Source: Methyloprofundus sp. (GTDB lineage Bacteria; Pseudomonadota; Gammaproteobacteria; Methylococcales; Methylomonadaceae). From it: a DNA stretch of 5,425 nt. This document shows positions 1 to 5,425 of this stretch, one piece after another. Position 1 is the stretch's first letter, and the number at the start of each line of letters is the position of its first letter. A model generated the notes under the pieces. It was not told the origin of the DNA. It was given only the letters and a program-made list of their open reading frames with translations, and searched no databases. The position numbers and the translations under genes are program-made. The DNA lies in the NCBI GenBank assembly GCA_030619185.1, contig JAUXBW010000161.1, positions 1-5,425 on the forward strand. Reading direction: 5' to 3'.

Positions 1-1
1 A

Positions 2-157
2 CCTGTGTTAATTTTTGGTGCAGGAACAGTTCATGCGGGTGCTATGGGCTTACCAATACAAGGGTATCTAGCCTTATTAGGGGCCATATTAGTACTTAGT
101 TTAATGCTCGCGCCTTTTGCTGTCGCTGCGGCACTAAAAATTAGTGTGCGTAGTTAG
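2..157 (+). CDS. ccmB: Haem exporter protein CcmB, C-terminal fragment (5' end outside window)
   Basis: The reading frame is open from base 2 to a TAG at 155-157 and gives the last 51 residues of CcmB. The end of the protein reads LPIQGYLALLGAILVL followed by LAPFAVAAALKISVRS. This closely matches the C-terminus of E. coli CcmB (LPVDGYLAILGAL, then SPFATAAALRIS). CcmB is the polytopic inner-membrane subunit of the CcmAB ABC transporter, whose ATPase CcmA is normally encoded just upstream. ATP hydrolysis by CcmAB is known to be needed to release holo-CcmE from the CcmC-CcmD-CcmE complex; what it transports is still debated. The visible part contains the final hydrophobic helix (about 22 residues from GYLALL to APFAVAAAL) and a short basic tail. 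The gene is cut by the window edge and is not itself truncated. Identification rests on 51 residues and the gene order. Confidence 0.93.
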   Translation, partial: PVLIFGAGTVHAGAMGLPIQGYLALLGAILVLSLMLAPFAVAAALKISVRS

Positions 158-208
158 GTGCTTTATGACAGTTTTATAGTCAGGAACGTAGTTTAAGGGT
201 TTTATCAA
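158..208 (+). other. ccmB-ccmC intergenic gap with ccmC ribosome-binding site
   Basis: These 51 bases are the only sizeable non-coding stretch in the window. They are AT-rich and hold a purine run AAGGG at 195-199, nine bases before the ccmC ATG, which is a plausible ribosome-binding site. I see no convincing terminator hairpin: the best dyad is a 4-bp TGAC/GTCA (166-169 with 179-182) with no following U-tract of note. I also see no well-spaced -35/-10 pair, so read-through transcription from ccmB is the simplest reading. Confidence 0.55.
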
Positions 209-958
209 ATGAACATAAAAATGCCAAGGTGGTTCTATCAATTAGCTTCACCTAAATGGTTTTATGAGTTTACCGGTGCATTACTGCCCTGGTTTAGTGC
301 GGCAGCAATTATCTTGCTCCTTATCGGTACAGTTTGGGGTTTAGTTTTTGCACCGGCAGATTATCAGCAAGGGAATAGTTTTCGTATTATTTACATTCAT
401 GTACCTTCGTCAATTCTGGCACAGTCCTGTTATATGATGATGGCAGTGGCTGGGGCAATCGGTCTGATCTGGAGGATGAAAATTGCCCATGTAGTCGCTG
501 GAGCATGTGCGCCTATTGGTGCTTCGATCGCGGTGATGTCTCTGGCAACCGGGGCTATCTGGGGGAAACCTACCTGGGGAGCCTGGTGGGTTTGGGATGC
601 GCGTTTAACAGCCATGCTGGTCTTGTTGTTTCTCTATATCGGTGTAATAGCTCTGAATTCAGCTTTTGATAATAAAGCCAGTGCAGATAAGGCAACAGCA
701 GTATTGTCTTTAGTGGGGCTGGTGAATATTCCAATTATTAAATATTCGGTAGAATGGTGGAATACCTTACATCAGCCAGCAACTTTCACCGTGACAGAAA
801 AGCCAGCGATGCCACCGGAAATGTGGATGCCATTATTAGTCATGGTGCTAGGTTTTTACTGCTTTTTCGCCGTGGTATTAATGAGTCGTGCGCGGATAGA
901 AGTCCTGGAGCGTGAAAAACGTAGCGACTGGGTGAAGCGGGTCATTCAAGCTTATTAA
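209..958 (+). CDS. ccmC: Haem-handling protein CcmC (cytochrome c maturation, loads haem onto CcmE)
   Basis: CcmC is an inner-membrane protein that binds haem on its periplasmic face and passes it to CcmE, forming the covalent CcmE-haem adduct. The 249-residue product is close to the E. coli length (245) and similar along its whole length. Six hydrophobic helices are visible, at roughly 27-48, 62-88, 95-117, 132-152, 163-180 and 207-226. The WWD haem-binding motif is WGAWWVWDARL at 123-133. The two axial haem histidines of the family are present: H64 in YIHVPSS and H188 in WWNTLHQ (E. coli H60 and H184). The ATG at 209 has AAGGG nine bases upstream; an internal ATG at 221 (M5) is possible but less well placed. 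It follows ccmB by 51 bases and precedes ccmD by 10, so it is clearly in the same operon. Confidence 0.98.
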   Translation: MNIKMPRWFYQLASPKWFYEFTGALLPWFSAAAIILLLIGTVWGLVFAPADYQQGNSFRIIYIHVPSSILAQSCYMMMAVAGAIGLIWRMKIAHVVAGACAPIGASIAVMSLATGAIWGKPTWGAWWVWDARLTAMLVLLFLYIGVIALNSAFDNKASADKATAVLSLVGLVNIPIIKYSVEWWNTLHQPATFTVTEKPAMPPEMWMPLLVMVLGFYCFFAVVLMSRARIEVLEREKRSDWVKRVIQAY

Positions 959-968
959 GGATTTTATT

Positions 969-1151
969 ATGGGAAATTTTTCATCAGTTGCTGATTTTTT
1001 ACAGATGGGTACACATGGTTTATATGTCTGGCTAAGTTATGCTATCGCCTTGATCATATTTATATACAATATCGTTTCAGCCTACTGGCTGAAAAGGCAG
1101 TTTTTTATTAATGCAAAGCGTCGTTTAAGACGTGAACAGGGAACCGTATGA
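969..1151 (+). CDS. ccmD: Haem exporter accessory protein CcmD
   Basis: This is a 60-residue single-pass membrane protein, slightly shorter than E. coli CcmD (69). The N-terminal part ends in the family-like stretch [13 protein letters not shown] (from residue 13). One hydrophobic helix follows, at about 18-40. A strongly basic tail (KRQFF, then KRRLRREQ) is expected to stay in the cytoplasm by the positive-inside rule. In the known pathway CcmD associates with CcmC and CcmE, stabilises them and is needed for release of holo-CcmE with CcmAB. The start is supported by AAGGA at 957-961, which overlaps the ccmC stop codon and sits seven bases before the ATG. The stop TGA overlaps the ccmE start in an ATGA at 1148-1151. 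Sequence conservation in this family is low, so the call leans on length, topology, the MG...YVW motif and position between ccmC and ccmE. Confidence 0.95.
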   Translation: MGNFSSVADFLQMGTHGLYVWLSYAIALIIFIYNIVSAYWLKRQFFINAKRRLRREQGTV

Positions 1152-1585
1152 CCCCAAAAAGAAAAAAAAGATTAAGTATTATTTTGGGCCTGGTTTTCGG
1201 AACAGCTCTGATCGTTGGTCTGGTTATGTTTTCACTTAGTGAGAATATAAATTTGTTTTACTCCACTAGCCAGATCGCGCAAGGAGAAGCTCCCGTGGGT
1301 GCCAGGATTCGTGCGGGAGGGATGGTGGTTGATGGCAGCATTAAAAGATCAACAGACTCGCTAAAGGTACAGTTTGCCATAACGGATTACGAGCACCAGG
1401 TGATCGTGGAGTTTACCGGGATTTTGCCTGATTTATTTCGCGAAGGGCAGGGTATTATTGCTCAGGGAAAAATGGATGCTCAGGGTATTTTTCAGGCTGA
1501 TGAAGTATTAGCAAAACATGATGAAAACTACATGCCACCTGAAATTGCCGAGTCAATGAAACAAAAGCAGGAGTCAGTCAAGTGA
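1148..1585 (+). CDS. ccmE: Periplasmic haem chaperone CcmE
   Basis: CcmE accepts haem from CcmC by forming a covalent bond with a histidine, then delivers it to the CcmF/CcmH ligase. The 145-residue product begins with a short basic cytoplasmic segment (KRKKR at 4-8). An uncleaved signal anchor follows at about 9-30. The periplasmic OB-fold domain spans about 35-125, including a typical G-G-M-V-x-x-G-S-I segment at 57-65. The haem attachment site LAKHDENY is at 121-128: H124 is the expected covalent ligand and Y128 the axial tyrosine (E. coli H130 and Y134). This is the usual HxxxY form, not the CxxxY variant of some archaea and sulfate reducers. A short charged tail ends in KQESVK. The ATG overlaps the ccmD stop (ATGA) and has AGGGA at 1138-1142 five bases upstream. 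Confidence 0.98.
   Translation: MTPKRKKRLSIILGLVFGTALIVGLVMFSLSENINLFYSTSQIAQGEAPVGARIRAGGMVVDGSIKRSTDSLKVQFAITDYEHQVIVEFTGILPDLFREGQGIIAQGKMDAQGIFQADEVLAKHDENYMPPEIAESMKQKQESVK
1569..1573 (+). promoter_or_regulatory. Ribosome-binding site of ccmF inside ccmE
   Basis: AGGAG lies eight bases before the GTG at 1582 and is embedded in the last codons of ccmE (CAG GAG, encoding Gln-Glu). It is the strongest Shine-Dalgarno-like site near this junction. It supports GTG 1582 as the ccmF start, since there is no ATG near the conserved N-terminus. Confidence 0.75.
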
Positions 1586-3543
1586 TACCCGAGATAGGTG
1601 AATTTGCTCTGATTATTGCCTTGTTATTATCAGTTGTATTAGCGGTAGTGCCTATGTATGGTGCTACGACAGCTAATGAGATGTGGATGAGTTATGCCCG
1701 GCCTTTAGCGATGGGGCAGTTCTTGTTTGTTATTGTTAGCTTTATCTGTCTGGGCTATGCCTTTGCTCAAGATGATTTTTCAGTGGTGTACGTTGCACAA
1801 CACTCCAATAGCCAGATGCCGATACAATTCAAACTCAGTGCGATCTGGGGTGGACATGAAGGTTCGCTGTTATTATGGGCACTTATTTTATGTGGCTGGA
1901 CTTTTGCTGTCAGCCGCTTTAGTAAAGCACTGCCATTGGATATGCTGGCGCGAGTGTTGTCTGTGATGGGAATTATAGCAACAGGTTTTATTTCGTTTCT
2001 ATTAATTACCTCGAGTCCTTTTGAGCGTTACTTACCCCGCTTTCCGGCTGATGGGGCTGATTTAAATCCCTTATTGCAAGATTTTGGCTTAATTGTCCAC
2101 CCGCCTATGTTGTATATGGGCTATGTCGGGTTTTCGGTTGCCTTTGCCTTTGCCATTGCCGCGTTACTCTCAGGCAGAATGGATGCTGCGTGGGCGCGCT
2201 GGTCCAGACCCTGGACCAATGTTGCCTGGGCATTTTTAGGTTTGGGGATAACCCTGGGTAGCTGGTGGGCTTATTATGAATTAGGCTGGGGAGGGTGGTG
2301 GTTCTGGGATCCGGTGGAAAATGCTTCGTTGATGCCGTGGTTAGTTGGCACTGCTTTAGTACATTCTCTGGCGGTAACAGAAAAACGCGGGGTCTTTAAA
2401 AGCTGGACTTTGCTATTGGCCATTTTTGCTTTTTCCTTAAGCCTACTAGGCACGTTTCTAGTTCGCTCAGGGGTATTAACATCCGTACATGCATTTGCTA
2501 GTGACCCCGAACGTGGATTCTTTATTTTAATGCTATTAGCCATAACGATGGGCGGTTCACTTACTTTATACGCATTTAAAGCGCCTAGCGTAAAAAGCGA
2601 ATCCAGTTTTTCATGGCTCTCCAGAGAAGTATTATTACTGGTTAATAATGTTTTTCTAACGGTGATGGCCGTCACTGTTTTATTGGGAACATTATACCCC
2701 TTACTGATCGATGCTTTAGGCCAAGGGAAAATCTCGGTAGGGCCTCCCTATTTTAATGCCGTATTTGTACCCATTATGGGCACCATGGCTATAGCAATGG
2801 GTGTTTCCGTTGCTGTGAGGTGGCGTGAAACGTCAACTGAGACCGTGCTGAAAACCTTATGGCTACCGGCTGTGATTAGTTTACTCATGGGTCTGATATT
2901 TCCGTTTGTGTATGGCTCTGGTTTTGATATGCGTGTTTTTCTCGGTATCAGTGTCAGTCTTTGGATTATTAGCACGGTAGTCAGTGAATTTATCGGCAAA
3001 TTTCGCAATGCGCAGACGCTAAGCAGTAGATTATCCCAGCTCTCAATGAGTTATTACGGCATGATGCTGGCACATATTGGGGTTGCGGTCACGGCAATTG
3101 GCATTACCTTGGTCTCTACGTACAGTGAAGAGCGTGATATGCGTATGGCCAAAGGCGATAGTGTTGAACTTGCAGGCTATCAATTTACCTTTCAAGGTAC
3201 GCAGGTCGTTAAAGGTGCAAATTATATGGCAGACCAGGCAACTATAGAAGTGACAGAAGATGGACAGTCTGTTGTGACCTTACATCCCGAAAAGCGCCGA
3301 TATAATGTTAAGCGCAATATGATGACCGAAGCAGATATTGATGCAGGTTTATTCAGAGATTTATATGTTGCTCTGGGTGAGCCGCTTAATGAGGGTGAAG
3401 CATGGGCCGTACGGGTACATTATAAGCCGTATGTACGCTGGTTATGGTTAGGGGGTATTTTAATGGCTCTAGGTGGTTTACTCACGGCTGCAGATAAGCG
3501 TTACCGTAAAAGTAGCCGCAAACAGGAGTCGGTACATGCCTAG
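1582..3543 (+). CDS. ccmF: Cytochrome c haem lyase subunit CcmF
   Basis: CcmF is the large inner-membrane core of the CcmFHI haem lyase. It receives haem from holo-CcmE and joins it to the CXXCH cysteines of apocytochrome c in the periplasm. The 653-residue product is near the E. coli size (647) and strongly similar to it. Landmarks are [11 protein letters not shown] at about 89-99, the WWD motif [12 protein letters not shown] at 236-247, and all four key histidines. H173 ([10 protein letters not shown]) and H303 (SVHAFASDP) are the periplasmic haem ligands; H261 (LVHSLAV) and H498 (LAHIGVA) match the E. coli transmembrane b-haem ligands H261 and H491. More than a dozen hydrophobic helices are visible. 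A periplasmic domain spans about 513-612, a last helix about 619-638, and a basic tail follows. The start is GTG, overlapping the ccmE stop as GTGA; the N-terminus [10 protein letters not shown] matches the family. It overlaps ccmG by eight bases. Confidence 0.98.
   Translation: MIPEIGEFALIIALLLSVVLAVVPMYGATTANEMWMSYARPLAMGQFLFVIVSFICLGYAFAQDDFSVVYVAQHSNSQMPIQFKLSAIWGGHEGSLLLWALILCGWTFAVSRFSKALPLDMLARVLSVMGIIATGFISFLLITSSPFERYLPRFPADGADLNPLLQDFGLIVHPPMLYMGYVGFSVAFAFAIAALLSGRMDAAWARWSRPWTNVAWAFLGLGITLGSWWAYYELGWGGWWFWDPVENASLMPWLVGTALVHSLAVTEKRGVFKSWTLLLAIFAFSLSLLGTFLVRSGVLTSVHAFASDPERGFFILMLLAITMGGSLTLYAFKAPSVKSESSFSWLSREVLLLVNNVFLTVMAVTVLLGTLYPLLIDALGQGKISVGPPYFNAVFVPIMGTMAIAMGVSVAVRWRETSTETVLKTLWLPAVISLLMGLIFPFVYGSGFDMRVFLGISVSLWIISTVVSEFIGKFRNAQTLSSRLSQLSMSYYGMMLAHIGVAVTAIGITLVSTYSEERDMRMAKGDSVELAGYQFTFQGTQVVKGANYMADQATIEVTEDGQSVVTLHPEKRRYNVKRNMMTEADIDAGLFRDLYVALGEPLNEGEAWAVRVHYKPYVRWLWLGGILMALGGLLTAADKRYRKSSRKQESVHA
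3524..3528 (+). promoter_or_regulatory. Ribosome-binding site of ccmG inside ccmF
   Basis: AGGAG ends seven bases before the ATG at 3536 and lies in the last codons of ccmF. It decides the ccmG start. The reading frame is open further upstream to a possible start at 3473, but that would place 21 extra hydrophilic residues ahead of the membrane anchor and a 71-base overlap with ccmF. The family N-terminus fits 3536. Confidence 0.8.
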
Positions 3544-4072
3544 GTTACTTTTATTTATCCCCTTGGTTTTATTTATTATTTTAGCTGGCTTTTTATGGAA
3601 AGGTTTAAGTATAGACCCAAGGGAATTGCCCTCGGCATTACTGAACAAGCCTTTTCCCGAATTTAGCCTGGCTGCTTTACAACAGCCTGAGCGTATCTTA
3701 ACTAAACAGGATTTCATGGGGCAGCCAGTGCTGGTGAATGTATGGGCAACCTGGTGTCCTTCCTGCCGTCAGGAACATGCTCAGTTACTCACTATTGCGC
3801 AAACAAATAGTATTCCTGTGATCGGCTTGAATTATAAAGATGACCGGTCAGCAGCAATGGTCTGGCTACAGCAATTAGGTAACCCCTATCAATTTAATAT
3901 TTTTGATGAAGCGGGTATGTTAGGTCTGGATCTAGGGGTGTATGGTGCGCCCGAGACTTATTTGCTTGATGCACAAGGCATTATTCGCTATCGGCATGTC
4001 GGTGTGATCACAGAGCAAGTCTGGCAGGATTTACAAAATATGATAAAAGGATGGGGTAGTGTTAATGAATAA
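3536..4072 (+). CDS. ccmG: Thiol:disulfide interchange protein CcmG (DsbE)
   Basis: CcmG is a membrane-anchored periplasmic thioredoxin-like protein. It takes electrons from DsbD (CcdA in other bacteria) and keeps the CXXCH cysteines of apocytochrome c, and/or CcmH, reduced for haem attachment. From the ATG at 3536 the product has 178 residues (E. coli 185). It has an N-terminal membrane anchor at about 3-21, then the thioredoxin fold with the active site VWATWCPSCRQEH. The redox cysteines are C74 and C77. The family signature continues with NYKDDR, LGNPY and GMLGLDLGVYGAPETYLLD, whose P139 is the expected cis-proline facing the active site. GIIRYRHVG near the C-terminus is also typical. The start was chosen from the AGGAG seven bases upstream and the match to the E. 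coli N-terminus (MKRKVLLIPL). It overlaps ccmF by eight bases and ccmH by eight. Confidence 0.98.
   Translation: MPRLLLFIPLVLFIILAGFLWKGLSIDPRELPSALLNKPFPEFSLAALQQPERILTKQDFMGQPVLVNVWATWCPSCRQEHAQLLTIAQTNSIPVIGLNYKDDRSAAMVWLQQLGNPYQFNIFDEAGMLGLDLGVYGAPETYLLDAQGIIRYRHVGVITEQVWQDLQNMIKGWGSVNE
4047..4051 (+). promoter_or_regulatory. Candidate ribosome-binding site of ccmH inside ccmG
   Basis: AAGGA lies seven bases before an in-frame GTG at 4059 and 13 bases before the ATG at 4065. The spacing suits the GTG better. The ATG has only a GGGGT run (4053-4057) at normal distance. The ccmH start is therefore uncertain by two codons, although both starts give the same mature protein after signal peptide removal. 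Confidence 0.5.
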
Positions 4073-4550
4073 GCTTACGCTAGGGTTGTTAGTGTTGTTT
4101 TGCAGTTCTGTATCGCTCGCAGCTATTGATGTCTATCAATTTGATGATCCTGAAAAAGAAAAGCGTTTTCAAGAGCTTGCCTATGAACTACGGTGCCCTA
4201 AATGTCAAAATCAAAATATAGCTGATTCTAATGCTGAAATTGCCAAAGATTTGCGTACAAAAATTCAGCAAATGTTAGTAGCCGATAAGACCAACCCGGA
4301 AATTATTGATTATATGGTAGAGCGTTACGGTGATTTTGTTTTGTATGAACCTCGTGTTAAGCCACAAACTTATTTGCTCTGGTATGGGCCGGCTTTGTTC
4401 TTATTATTGGGGCTCGCAATTATTTTATGGGTTATTCGTGGACGTAGGCAGAGTAAAGAAAGTACAGCTGGGAACGGTGTTGTGTTGACCACGACCGAGG
4501 CAAAGCAACTGGATGCTTTGCTGAATACTAAAAAAGGTAAGCAGTCATGA
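4065..4550 (+). CDS. ccmH: Cytochrome c maturation protein CcmH (short form, thioredox subunit of haem lyase)
   Basis: CcmH is a periplasmic, membrane-anchored thiol oxidoreductase of the CcmFHI haem lyase that reduces or holds the apocytochrome c cysteines. The 161-residue product has a signal peptide at about 1-19, with probable cleavage after SVSLA. A three-helix domain follows, with the signature ELRCPKCQNQNIADSN whose redox pair is C44 and C47. DYMVERYGDFVLYEP is also characteristic. A single C-terminal helix at about 104-124 is followed by a basic RGRRQSK segment and a cytoplasmic tail. It is the short form: the TPR part fused to it in E. coli CcmH (350 residues) is the next gene here. 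I chose ATG 4065; GTG 4059, two codons upstream, has a better-spaced AAGGA and is a real alternative. It overlaps ccmG by eight bases and ends in an ATGATGA shared with ccmI. Confidence 0.96.
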   Translation: MNKLTLGLLVLFCSSVSLAAIDVYQFDDPEKEKRFQELAYELRCPKCQNQNIADSNAEIAKDLRTKIQQMLVADKTNPEIIDYMVERYGDFVLYEPRVKPQTYLLWYGPALFLLLGLAIILWVIRGRRQSKESTAGNGVVLTTTEAKQLDALLNTKKGKQS

Positions 4551-5425
4551 TGACATTATGGCTCATATTTGCAGTCATGCTGGTACTGACTGTCATTATC
4601 CTATTATGGCCTCTGGCAGCCTATAAAAGTAGTCAAAATACTCCCCCGGCAGTGTCGCAAAAACAGGAAAATATTGATATTTTTCAAGAGCGTTTAGCAG
4701 AGCTGGAAAATGAACAGGCGCAAGGAAACCTTGATGAGTCTTCTTTTATACTGTTAAAAACTGAATTAGAAAAGAACTTGCTGGGTGATGTGCAGTTTGC
4801 AGATCAAACTATGCTTAATAAGCCAGACCAGCCCAATTCGATGCACTGGATAGTCATGGGAAGCGTTGCGAGTATATTGGTGATTGCCAGCCTATTGACC
4901 TATCAATCCCTGGGAGCGAGTGAACAGTATGTGCAATATTTAGCGCTTGCTGATGAGCCTGCTCCGTTACAACAGGCGAGTAACAAGGCTGCGCCGGATT
5001 TTGCCGCCGCAGTGACCGCACTTAAAGCAAAGCTAGCTGAGAATCCCGGAGATATAGAAAACTGGTTTTTGTTAGCAAATAGTTATATGGCGATGGGAGA
5101 TTACCCACAGGCAGCGGCTGTTTATAAGAAAATGGGAGATATTATTGGAGAGGATAATCCAGGATATGCTTCGGTAAAAGCTGCCTATGCACAATCGCTG
5201 TTTCAGAAATCGGGTGAGAAAATGACACCGGAAATAGCGCGGGCGATAAATGAAGCCTTAAGGGTTGACCCTGAAGAGCCAACAGCACTTATTTTGCAAG
5301 GCCTAGACGCATACCAGCAGGAGTCTTATACGCAGGCAATAGCCGCTTGGGAAAAAGCAAAGATTAAAGGGGGGAAATCACAAGTTGAACGCTTTATACA
5401 ACCAGCTATCGCAGAAGCACGTAGG
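4547..5425 (+). CDS. ccmI: Cytochrome c maturation protein CcmI, apocytochrome-binding TPR protein (3' end outside window)
   Basis: CcmI is the apocytochrome c chaperone of the haem lyase; its periplasmic TPR domain binds the C-terminal helix of apocytochrome c. From ATG 4547 the frame stays open for 293 codons to the window edge. The layout is the family's: a first membrane helix at about 3-24, then a cytoplasmic loop of about 40-90 with a helical, leucine-containing stretch (IFQERLAELENEQAQGNLDESS is its centre). A second helix lies at about 100-120. The periplasmic TPR part begins near 151, with a clear repeat at about 166-198 (NPGDIENWFLLANSYMAMGD) and another near 243-275 (GLDAYQQESYTQAIAAWEKA). 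The last repeat resembles the end of E. coli CcmH (RFGEAVAAWEMM). The ATG has AAGG at 4534-4537, nine bases upstream; a second ATG at 4550 is in the same frame. It is cut by the window edge, not visibly broken. Confidence 0.95.
   Translation, partial: MMTLWLIFAVMLVLTVIILLWPLAAYKSSQNTPPAVSQKQENIDIFQERLAELENEQAQGNLDESSFILLKTELEKNLLGDVQFADQTMLNKPDQPNSMHWIVMGSVASILVIASLLTYQSLGASEQYVQYLALADEPAPLQQASNKAAPDFAAAVTALKAKLAENPGDIENWFLLANSYMAMGDYPQAAAVYKKMGDIIGEDNPGYASVKAAYAQSLFQKSGEKMTPEIARAINEALRVDPEEPTALILQGLDAYQQESYTQAIAAWEKAKIKGGKSQVERFIQPAIAEARR

Noticed and set aside
166..182. Small dyad TGAC/GTCA in the ccmB-ccmC gap as a terminator or operator
   Set aside because: The stem is only four base pairs with a nine-base loop and no GC-rich stem or clear U-tract. 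Chance is sufficient.
420..520. Cysteines C74 and C100 in CcmC helices as possible redox or haem-thiolate sites
   Set aside because: They lie in predicted membrane helices, do not form a CXXC motif, and the usual histidine ligands H64 and H188 are both present.
430..615. Minus-strand open frame of 61 codons inside ccmC
   Set aside because: It is antisense to the conserved ccmC core with the WWD motif and has no independent support.
1727..1966. Plus-strand open frame of 79 codons in another frame of ccmF
   Set aside because: It is nested in the ccmF N-terminal region, which matches the family in the main frame. The alternative product looks like an out-of-frame translation.
2274..2675. Minus-strand open frame of 133 codons inside ccmF
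   Set aside because: It lies fully opposite a strongly conserved part of ccmF including the WWD motif and H261/H303. Its translation shows no recognisable domain and is explained as a shadow of the real gene.
2748..3008. Minus-strand open frame of 86 codons inside ccmF
   Set aside because: It is antisense to ccmF coding sequence, with no family resemblance and no convincing ribosome-binding site.
3473..3535. Possible 21-residue N-terminal extension of CcmG
   Set aside because: It would put a polar basic segment before the membrane anchor and a 71-base overlap with ccmF. ATG 3536 has AGGAG at ideal spacing and matches the family N-terminus.
3478..3717. Minus-strand open frame of 79 codons across the ccmF/ccmG junction
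   Set aside because: It is antisense to two well-supported genes and has no recognisable product.

Overview
The window is one tightly packed, plus-strand cytochrome c maturation (System I, Ccm) operon. It holds the 3' end of ccmB, complete ccmC, ccmD, ccmE, ccmF, ccmG and ccmH, and most of ccmI, which runs off the right edge. The order ccmB-C-D-E-F-G-H-I, the close resemblance of every product to the E. coli Ccm proteins, and the AT-leaning base composition (judged by eye, not counted) suggest a gammaproteobacterium of moderate to low GC. CcmH and CcmI are separate genes here, unlike the fused E. coli CcmH. This fits many non-enteric gammaproteobacteria; I cannot name a genus from the sequence alone.

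Layout: bases 2-157 encode the last 51 residues of CcmB, and about 51 non-coding bases follow. From ccmC (209) to the right edge nearly every base is coding. ccmC and ccmD are 10 bases apart, and every later junction overlaps: ccmD/ccmE ATGA, ccmE/ccmF GTGA, ccmF/ccmG 8 bases, ccmG/ccmH 8 bases (14 if the GTG start is used), ccmH/ccmI ATGA within ATGATGA. No terminator, tRNA, rRNA, mobile element, repeat array or CRISPR was seen. The minus-strand open frames are shadows of ccmC, ccmF and ccmG.

How the genes work together, from established knowledge of System I: CcmB is the membrane part of the CcmAB ABC transporter. CcmC presents haem to CcmE on the periplasmic side, and CcmD stabilises this complex and helps holo-CcmE release. 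CcmE carries haem covalently on a histidine (H124 here) to CcmF. CcmF, with CcmH and CcmI, ligates haem to the CXXCH cysteines of apocytochrome c. CcmG and CcmH keep those cysteines reduced, and CcmI captures the apocytochrome. All the diagnostic residues I could check are present: CcmC H64/H188 and WWD, CcmE HxxxY, four CcmF histidines and WWD, CcmG CPSC, CcmH CPKC. The pathway should be functional.

I did not find a previously undescribed system. The points worth a second look concern translation: a near-continuous cascade of overlapping start and stop signals, an ATGATGA double start/double stop at ccmH/ccmI, and a shared KQESV protein ending that follows from ribosome-binding sites embedded in the upstream genes.
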